Below, one piece after another: positions 1 through 5,914 of a stretch of DNA of 24,777 bases. Each line of letters opens with the position of its first letter. The stretch's first letter is position 1. The notes beneath the pieces are model-generated. The model was given only the letters and a program-made list of their open reading frames with translations. It was not told where the DNA came from and did no database searches. The DNA comes from Albugo candida (taxonomy: Eukaryota > Oomycota > Peronosporomycetes > Albuginales > Albuginaceae), in assembly GCA_905220665.1 (NCBI GenBank), contig CAJNAR010000103.1, forward strand, positions 1 through 24,777, read 5' to 3'. A program made the translations under genes and the position numbers.

Positions 1-519
1 CGGAATACGTCTCTGGATTTCCATTTGCTATACATGCGTTCTCTTGAGTAATGCGAAGTCGTTTCGATCCTCGATGGTCTTCATCGAATGTATATTTTTC
101 AATCCTCCCATACGGAACTATTTCATCAGAAGGGGGTAAAGCTCTGCGTTGTCGGGAAGTGGAATGTTCGCTGGTGCCGAATAAATAACGTTCGCTATTC
201 GGATCGAATCTCCCCCTCAGCACAATACTACTAGCAGCTTGTGATGTAGATATATCTTCGCCCCCGGCGTGTGATGCTTCATTGTCACGGAAGTCGACAA
301 TTTCCATCCGGCTGTCATCATACTCAATAATAGAGTGATCGTTCGCTCCTCTTGGATTTCTATCATCTTCATCGACATCCATTGCCACATCTTCGACAGA
401 ACGCACACGATCAGCCGGAAACCGAAATTCTGGACCTTCATCATCTGAAATATCCTCGCTCTCAATGTCATGATTATTTGCAAAAGTTTGGTTTTTGTTG
501 TCTGAAACTTCAGCGTATG
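1..519 (-). pseudogene. Partial Pol fragment (integrase-RT linker) of a second copia element
   Basis: The reverse strand is open without a stop from the LTR junction to the window edge, about 172 codons with the first full codon at 517-515. The product is rich in Asp and Glu in its first half, then has an IVLRGRFD block and a KRLRITQENACIANGNP block. These parallel the IVPRGRLD and QKRFRIEQEQANAVLDLP blocks that precede reverse transcriptase in the element at 520-5000, in the same order. This is the variable acidic linker that copia polyproteins carry between the integrase C-terminus and reverse transcriptase; the RT domain would lie beyond base 1. The sequence differs strongly from the neighbouring element, so this is another family or lineage, not a duplicate. 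It is cut on the right by the LTR at 520. The assignment rests on the paired motifs and the acidic composition; no catalytic motif falls within the fragment. Confidence 0.72.
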
Positions 520-730
520 TGTTGTAGTCAAATTGGAAAGTATCTATATTTGTAGGTCCTTAGTTCTCAAAAAGATAGTCTAAGCCTATACCACATTCTC
601 TATATCGCTTCTCTATACTATCAGTAACCTATTTCTTATCGCATCTTTCCGCGCTACTAATGATCTGATCTAATCCGACTCTTCCGATCTTATCCGGTTT
701 TTATCTGAACTTGTCCGACTTTCTTCAACA
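520..730 (-). repeat. 3' LTR of the copia element (211 bp)
   Basis: This copy matches 4789-5000 over its whole length apart from three substitutions and a 1-bp run-length difference. Its ends form a perfect 5-bp inverted repeat, TGTTG...CAACA, whereas the 5' LTR has lost the fifth base of that match. It directly follows the purine tract on the element's strand. The last Pol frame (RNase H tail) runs into it and stops at 670-672. Its outer edge abuts another copia coding fragment at 519, not satellite. Confidence 0.95.
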
Positions 731-915
731 CTCCCCCACGACACACAATTCTTGATATTTGCCAGACGAACCAAATCCTGAAATTGCTTTGTCGAAATAG
801 GCTTGGTCAAGAAATCGGCAAGCTGATTTCTGGAGTCGATATACTCGATCACAATTTTTTCATCCTTTATATGATCTCGAATGAAATGATAACGGATGTC
901 GATATGTTTTGCTCT
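670..915 (-). pseudogene. pol: C-terminal tail of RNase H, running into the 3' LTR
   Basis: In a third frame the sequence recovers the family-typical end: a KHIDIRYHFIRDHI block (about 909-868), then IEYIDSRNQLADFLTKPIS. The frame continues through the polypurine tract and about 60 bp into the 3' LTR before stopping at 670-672. In comparable copia elements the Asn-Pro-x-x-H-x-R residues sit just before KHIDIRYHF; they are missing here, so a deletion of roughly 20 bp probably joined AIAI directly to RAKHIDIR and shifted the frame. Confidence 0.85.
731..739 (-). other. Polypurine tract (plus-strand primer site)
   Basis: Immediately upstream of the 3' LTR the element's strand reads GTGGGGGAG and then the LTR start TGTTG. 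An uninterrupted G-rich purine run touching the 3' LTR is the expected RNase H-resistant primer for plus-strand DNA synthesis. Its position fixes both the LTR boundary and the element's orientation. Confidence 0.85.
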
Positions 916-1463
916 GCTTTGATTGCGATGGCACTTTGATTGTCCTCGAATATTTTGATCTTTTGAGTAATATTTGCCTTGAGTTCACATAATAAGCTTT
1001 TCAGCCATAAAACGTCTTGCATACAGAGTGATAGGGCGATAAACTCTGCCTCAGCCGTACTCAGGGCTACACTTTGCTGAATCTTTTTTGGATTGAAAAT
1101 AACGGTCGCACCATTTATCATTACCATGATTCCGGATACAGATCTCCTGGATTCCTTGTTATTCGCCCAATCTGCATCACTATATGCACAAACGCATAAA
1201 CATTTGTCACTGCCGGTGTAATTTATCCCCATATCACTAGTTGACTTCAAATACCGCAGGACCCTTATCGCTGCCTTCCAATGCTCTTCACTAGGCCGTT
1301 CCAGATGTCGACTTAGTTGCCCAACTGAATACGCAATATCTGGCCTTGTTCCATTCGAAATATACAATAGTGAGCCAACTAAGGAGCGATAAGGCCGAAA
1401 CTTCATTCTTTCATCTTCTTTTTCGATTGTCGATAAAGTTGGCCTTGAACATTTGGGTTCCAA
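867..1463 (-). pseudogene. pol: RT C-terminal extension and RNase H segment
   Basis: This continues the polyprotein one frame away from the RT segment, which it overlaps at 1403-1463. It opens with the FRPYRSLVGSLLYISNGTRPDIAY block, which normally follows RT in copia Pol. RNase H follows with its acidic residues in YSDADW (Asp at 1176-1178), STAEAE (first Glu at 1050-1052) and EDNQ (Asp at 942-944). RNase H degrades the RNA strand of the hybrid during cDNA synthesis. The conserved sequence stops making sense after the AIAIK block at about 918, where the frame changes again; the remaining codons to 867 are out-of-frame reading. The ATG at 1463 is only the first Met of this frame and not a biological start. 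Confidence 0.92.
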
Positions 1464-3139
1464 ACGAGCTTGGCGTCCACTTGATTGAACTTTTCGACCA
1501 TTTTATTGATGTTTGAAGTTTGACAGATTTTCATTGAACGTTGTTCTCGGTCATAATCGACTTGAATACCCAGCATAAATTTGACTTTTCCGAGATCTTT
1601 TAACTTGAACTTACTTGACAATTTGTCGGAAATAGCTTTTATCTCCTCAAATGTCTTTGCACCTATTAACATGTCGTCCACATATAAGGCGATATAAACC
1701 ACCGAATTTCCTCGTTGACGAACAAATATGCACGAGTCTGTTCTGCAGTGTCGGAAACCCATTTCCAAAAACACTCGTGAAATTGTCTTAAACCATGTTG
1801 CTGCAGATTGCTTCAGACCATATAAGCTTCGCTTCAGAAGACAGACATCGTTAGCCTGAGCTTCAACACCTCGCGGTGGATGAATGTCGACTTCTTCCTC
1901 CAGATGCCCATTGAGAAACGCGGTGTCGACATCATATTGCTGAATATGAAATCCTTGGTGACAACAAGCCGCCAGGTAAACCCGAATGGAATTCATATTT
2001 GCAACTGGCGCATATGTGTTCATATAATCCACTCCATATTTTTGTCGGTAGCCCAAAGCGACAAGTCTTGCCTTGTACTTTTCAACTTCACCAAATTCAT
2101 TCCGCTTTAGAGTAAAAACCCATTTTGTTCCAATGACCTTCATATGTGGTGTCTTTGAAGTCAGTATCCAAGTCTCCTTTTCCTTGAGTGCTTCGAGCTC
2201 TAGTTGAATCGCCTTTTTCCATTCATCTGAATCCGGAGACCGCATTGCCTCTTTGTACGTTGATGGTAAATCCAAAACAGCATTCGCCTGTTCTTGTTCT
2301 ATGCGAAATCTTTTCTGTGGTCGAGTTTCTTCGATGTCCACTGGAATAATGGCATCCGAAATTTCGTATGGCAAGATTGAATGAGACGGCTCACTTTCGA
2401 GAAGGTGATTGGGCCCAGATGGTGCGAATGTCGGAGAACCAGTGAAACCATCCAATCTCCCCCTTGGAACAATCTCCGTAGCTGAATTAAGATCCATGTT
2501 GACATCATCTTCCCCTGGATGTTCATCCTGTTGGTCAAACTCTTCATCTATTTCCATTGCATCATCGATGTTATGCTCTCTTTCGAGAGGCATGTCTTCC
2601 TCCTCATAATGTTGGTTTTCCATAGATTTTAACTGGTCCGTGGATTTGTCGCAGCATACGACTTCAACATATTTTGAGTTTTGCAGTTCTTGAAATTTAG
2701 CTGTACGTGTTGTTTCCAAACGATGAGCTTCCAAATTCCAGACACGATACCCTTTAATGTTTTCGAAATAGCCCAGAAACATACATTTGTAAGCTTTGCT
2801 GTCGAATTTGGATCTCTTGGATTTGTCGATATGTGCATAACCTTGAGCTCCAAACACTTTAAAGTGAGCGACGCTTGGCTTCCGACCGAAACATACTTCA
2901 AATGGGGTTTTGAATTGATTTGCTGCACAGGGTACTCTGTTTGTCACGTACACAGCTGTGTTCATAGCTTCTGCCCACCATTTTTCCTCCACTTGCATAT
3001 GCGATAACATGCACCTCGCACGTTCCGTAAGTGTCCGATTCATCCGTTCTGCGAGTCCGTTCTGTTGTGGCGAATATGGAACCGTGGTTTGATGTATGAT
3101 TGCGGAATTTTTGCATAAGTTGGCAAATTTGTCGTTGAT
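1403..3139 (-). pseudogene. pol: C-terminal integrase and reverse transcriptase segment
   Basis: This stretch is in the same frame as the preceding segment, separated only by the TAA at 3140-3142, and is open for 578 codons to a TGA at 1403-1405. It begins with the end of the integrase core, whose catalytic Glu in PQQNGLAER is at 3047-3049. The conserved copia region with GAQGYAHIDKSKR follows. Next comes an acidic linker (roughly 2480-2620) and then reverse transcriptase from about 2176 to 1454. RT motifs seen are KWVFTLKR, KARLVALGYRQ, the Q-Y-DVDTAFLNG block, RSLYGLKQ, and the catalytic YVDD box at 1673-1684, all intact. After the NQVDAKLVWNP block the frame leaves the conserved path, and the homologous reading continues in the next frame at or before 1463. 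Apart from its ends the RT is undamaged. Confidence 0.94.
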
Positions 3140-4145
3140 TTAGTCACCACCATTATCCGAACGCAAACACTTGATCCTTTTTCCGAACTGATTCTCGACA
3201 AGTGCTTTGAATTCGGTAAATTTACTGAAAACTTCACCCTTGCTTTGGATAAAATAGGCATGGAGGAATCTTGAAAAATCATCGATGAATGTGACCATAA
3301 ACTTCGCGCCACCTTGAGACTTCACTCGCATCGGCCCAGTGACATCACTGTGAACCACTTCTAACAAGGCTTTTGTCTTTACCTTTCCATACGCAGATGA
3401 TCTAAATGGCTGAACAGATGACTTTCCATTCATACACCCTTCACAAATTTCGGACTCTTCACAATCCATTCCTGATTTTGTCTTCAAATTGAGTCCACTG
3501 ACATAATTCCTTATGTTTTTCATTCTCTTGATCGAAATATGACCAAACCTTGCGTGCCAAATGGATTCGTCCACCGGAACGTCTTCATCTTGACCTGCCT
3601 CTCCACCAAAATGTGCGACTTCAAGTGTTTCACATTCGAGAACGAAAAGCTTTCCAATACGTTGAATATCCACGATGTTTCGATTGTCACTTTTGATTTC
3701 ACAGGTAAAATTCCGAAAGACAACCTGGAGTCCTTTTTCCGTTAGCGCAGATACGGAGAGTAGCTTTTGCTCGAGACCGGGAACGTACAAAACATCATCA
3801 ATCTTGATATTTTTGTTGTTCTTGAGTCGCACAAAGATGGTTCCAACTCCTACTGCATAAACCTTGCTTCCATTGGCAACAGATATCGGAATCTTTTTCT
3901 TCATTGCTTGCAAGTCGGTAAATTCAATTTTGTTGGGACACATGTGACTGCTTGCGCCACTGTCCAGAATCCAATTCGCTTGAGATTCTTCAAAAATTGT
4001 GAATGCATGGGCTTCCTCGCTGTCGGCCTTGTTACTTCTCCAACAATCCGCTTGTTTGTGCCCATACTTGTTACACCGGAAACACTTTCCCACGAACTTC
4101 GCTGTATTCCTGTTCGGCCTATTTGCTCGACCTATTTGCTCGACC
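3140..4145 (-). pseudogene. pol: Zinc knuckle, protease and N-terminal integrase segment
   Basis: Real coding resumes after the 13-bp duplication; the frame is open further upstream, but that part only shadows Gag. Domains in order are: a CCHC zinc knuckle (C-x2-C-x4-H-x4-C, 4043-4084) for RNA binding; the aspartic protease active site DSGA (3953-3964); the HHCC zinc-binding pre-integrase region with H-x4-H and C-x2-C (3434-3556); and the integrase core with its first catalytic Asp in VHSDVTGP (3344-3346) and second in RSDNGG (3155-3157). An in-frame TAA at 3140-3142 ends the reading two residues after DNGG, so the third catalytic Glu lies beyond the stop. A GLEQKLLSVSAL block between protease and pre-integrase is also typical of copia. 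The product would mature the polyprotein and integrate the cDNA; here integrase is truncated. Confidence 0.92.
4118..4145 (-). repeat. 13-bp tandem duplication that breaks the Gag-Pol frame
   Basis: Plus-strand bases 4118-4130 and 4131-4143 are identical copies of cctatttgctcga, followed by cc. Thirteen is 3n+1, so the duplication shifts the frame by one. Both frames read the same short Arg-Ala-Asn-Arg motif around the duplicated unit, which shows that one copy is extra and that the ancestral frame was continuous here. This explains the Gag stop at 4119-4121. Confidence 0.92.
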
Positions 4146-4736
4146 TTTGCTTTGCCGCTTATACTGCGCTTTGAGTGCCATGCCATGCTTTTCCTTGGCA
4201 CTGATGCTTTCTGATTCGCGAAGAAGCATTTCCTTCGCTTGAAACATGTCCATCCCTGGTACATTCTCCATGACCTTGATAATCTGGTCGAAATCTTCTG
4301 ACATGCTTCCAAGTAGTACAACCAGCTGCTCATCCAAGTCGATGGACGCTCCTATTGGTTGCATTGACATGCACAACTCGTCGAACCTCAAAAAATGATC
4401 CATAACGCATCCGCCTTTCTTCATCTTGAACTCATGTAACTCCCGCTTCTTCTGGATCCTGTTGTGCAAGGAGCGCCTCAAGAAGAAGTTCTTCAAGATG
4501 TCCCATGCTTGAGCAGCACTGCATGCTGATCTAACCATAGACTGTAAGTTGGGGCTGATCATGCTCGAAATGATCGCAAACGCCTTCATGTCATTGATCT
4601 TCCAAATCCCAGCGTTGCTGTCATCATCGCTTGGGGTTTTTACCGGGTCAATATGGTCCAGCAACCCCTTACGCATCAGCTGCATTCGAGAACTGAATTC
4701 CCAGCTGAAATAATTGTCTTCTCTCAACATATCCAT
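4119..4736 (-). pseudogene. gag: Gag (capsid-like) segment of the copia polyprotein
   Basis: This encodes the structural part of the polyprotein, which would assemble the virus-like particle. The start at 4736 is the first ATG after the 5' LTR, 52 nt downstream, in a good context (AAAAATGG). The 205-residue reading contains the copia Gag (UBN2-like) pattern: an N-terminal NYFSW block (residues 8-12), a W-K-x-x-D block at 45-49, AWDILKNFF at 77-85, and the VVLLGSMSEDFDQII helix block at 139-153. It ends at a TAG (4119-4121) created by a 13-bp tandem duplication; the zinc knuckle and the rest of Pol lie in another frame just beyond. The family normally has Gag and Pol in one frame, so the stop is a lesion rather than a regulated frameshift, although the latter is not formally excluded. 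No other disruption is seen within Gag. Confidence 0.9.
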
Positions 4737-4788
4737 TTTTATTAGAGTTGGTAGCTTTTGAGAAAAACAAGATTTGTGGCTGTTAACC
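4737..4788 (-). other. Short untranslated leader of the copia element
   Basis: This 52-nt stretch between the 5' LTR and the first Gag ATG has no upstream ATG and becomes A/T-rich near the start. It contains the candidate primer-binding site. A TAACAG hexamer occurs twice in tandem across the LTR/leader junction (TAACAGGTTAACAG on the element's strand), which makes the exact LTR end slightly ambiguous. Confidence 0.6.
4771..4788 (-). other. Candidate primer-binding site (non-canonical)
   Basis: The 18 bases that follow the 5' LTR on the element's strand start GGTTAACAGCC. This is where a tRNA primer should pair. The sequence does not begin with the usual TGG that pairs with a tRNA CCA end, and it matches the common copia initiator-Met site (TGGTATCAGAGC) only loosely. 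It may be mutated, offset, or pair with an internal half-tRNA as in Drosophila copia. Only the position supports the call. Confidence 0.35.
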
Positions 4789-5000
4789 TGTTATAGTCAA
4801 ATTGGAAAGTATCTATATTTGTAGGTCCTTAGTTCTCAAAAAAGATAGTCTAAGCCTATACCACATTCTCTATATCGCTTCTCTATACTATCAGTAACCT
4901 ATTTCTTATCGCATCTTTCCGCGCTACTAATGATCTGATCTTATCCGACTCTTCCGATCTTATCCGGGTTTTATCTGAACTTGTCCGACTTTCTTCAACA
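4789..5000 (-). repeat. 5' LTR of the copia element (212 bp)
   Basis: A direct repeat of 520-730 lies at the satellite-proximal end. On the element's strand it begins TGTTGAAG and ends ATAACA, so it has the canonical TG...CA ends. It differs from the 3' LTR at four places: A for G at the fifth base from the right-reading start (4793 against 524), one extra A in the A-run near 4839, T for A near 4942, and G for T near 4968. As the 5' LTR it should carry the promoter. I see no certain TATA box, only an AT-rich GATAAAAA-like stretch shortly after the start. The LTR is short, as is common for copia elements. Confidence 0.95.
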
Positions 5001-5466
5001 AGAGAAACATGTTTCGGTAAGAAAAGCCGCATTCATGCTAGCCGTAGTATCGAACAGTTTTGACTGTCTGATTATCCGACCTAAATCCCACTGTGCGGCA
5101 CTGCACAGTTTTCTATCTGTGGAGTATATCGACATTATCGAGTACCCAATACGCTCCGAGTGACTAGAAAAGTGGACTAGAAAGAAGAGTCATGTGCTTG
5201 TACGTGATTCATACCATGTCAGAACGAGTCTGGATCAGTCAGGAATCGAGGAAACCTGCTCGTTTCGGAATCCATGGTTTAGGGATCTTTTATTATTTTT
5301 GTCATAGGTGCTAATGAATGCCTACGAATGTTGCTGTCGCTGTAGATATTATAGGTGAATAATGTGAATTCGTCTGAGAATATTTATTCTGAAATGGTCC
5401 CAAACAGTACAAAGTAGTAGAGACGTTTGTAGCTACAGTTGTGAAAACGTACTGAACTTAATAGTT
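5001..5466. repeat. Diverged array-edge monomer
   Basis: The monomer next to the retroelement has the most private changes of the array: 'gtatcgaacagttttgactgtctgattatccg' in place of the shared 'gcatagaacagtttttactg' segment, 'cttgtacgtgattc', and a long-class tail written 'gatattataggtgaataatgtgaattcgtctgag'. It has the long-class tail but ends with the short-class 'gaacttaatagttagag'. Accumulated divergence at an array end is expected, because edge copies are homogenised less often. Confidence 0.85.
5004..5015. other. Conserved 12-bp perfect palindrome, once per monomer
   Basis: GAAACATGTTTC is its own reverse complement and is present unchanged three bases into every one of the 44 monomers, in both length classes and in the diverged edge copy. 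The base just before it varies by class (agagaaac or cgagaaac), but the palindrome does not. A dimeric protein site is one reading; this is inference from symmetry and conservation only. Confidence 0.75.
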
Positions 5467-5503
5467 AGAGAAACATGTTTCGGTAAGAAAAGCCGCATTC
5501 ATG

Positions 5504-5581
5504 CTAGCCGTAGCATAGAACAGTTTTTACTGTCTCATTAATCGACTTAAATCCCACTGTGCGGCACTGCACAGTTTTCTA
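5504..5581. other. Cluster of short dyads near the monomer start (example copy)
   Basis: In the monomer at 5467, downstream of the palindrome, three stem-loop dyads follow closely: ATGCTA-gccg-TAGCAT, ACAGT-tttt-ACTGT, and ACTGTGC-ggcact-GCACAGT. A fourth, GTGCATGCAC, is a perfect 10-bp palindrome about 85 bp further on (5660-5669). Variant monomers weaken or strengthen single stems: gatagcc weakens the first, ggacag...ctgtc lengthens the second, and ctgtac weakens the third. The set recurs across the array. Confidence 0.65.
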
Positions 5582-5914
5582 TCTGTGGAGTATATCGACA
5601 TTATCGAGTACCCAATACGATCCGAGTGGCTAGAAAAGTGGACTAGAAAGAAGAGTCATGTGCATGCACGCGATTCATACCATTTCAGGACGAGTCTGCA
5701 TCAGTCAGGAATCGAGGAAACCTACTCGTTTCGGAATCCATGGCTTAGGATTTTTCAATTTTTTTTACTAGTGCTGATAAATGCCTACGAATAATAGAGA
5801 TATTAAATGTGAATACTGTATGTCTAGGATAGTTTTTTTCTGAAAAGGTCGCAAACAGTAATAAGTAGAGACGTTTGTAGCTACATTTGTGAAAACGTAC
5901 TGAACTTAATCGTT

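Larger units (their letters stand above)
520..5000 (-). mobile_element. Degenerate full-length Ty1/copia LTR retrotransposon
   Basis: A 4481-bp element lies on the minus strand, bounded by two near-identical LTRs with TG...CA ends. Between them, in order, are a leader, Gag, a zinc knuckle, protease, integrase, reverse transcriptase and RNase H, then a purine tract. Integrase before reverse transcriptase is diagnostic of Ty1/copia (Pseudoviridae type) rather than gypsy. The coding span of about 4.07 kb is close to the usual 1300-1450-codon copia polyprotein. Four lesions break the frame (4118-4145, 3140-3142, 1406-1463, 913-920), so the copy is probably non-autonomous, although most catalytic motifs remain readable. 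No 5-bp target duplication is present: the left flank ends gtatg and the right flank begins agaga. The family resembles oomycete copia elements; that placement is from memory of motif style and was not searched. Confidence 0.95.

Noticed and set aside
515..519. Target-site duplication of the copia element
   Set aside because: gtatg on the left and agaga on the right do not match, and shifting the LTR ends by a few bases does not yield a match.
217..531. 104-residue open frame on the minus strand at the left edge
   Set aside because: It is out of frame with the linker-like reading, which is open over the whole of 1-519 and matches the neighbouring element's linker motifs; the 104-residue product has no recognisable feature and runs into the LTR.
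679..690. Sequencing-adapter contamination
   Set aside because: The 12-mer is at the same place in both LTRs, is followed by non-adapter bases (T where the adapter has C on the element's strand), and the LTR continues normally on both sides.
4119..4145. Programmed ribosomal frameshift between Gag and Pol
   Set aside because: There is no slippery heptamer evident, and the perfect 13-bp duplication fully accounts for the frame change.
3767..4174. Plus-strand open frames across the retroelement (for example 135 codons here, 108 codons at 2681-3007)
   Set aside because: They are antisense shadows of conserved Pol and Gag domains, with no motif or start context of their own.
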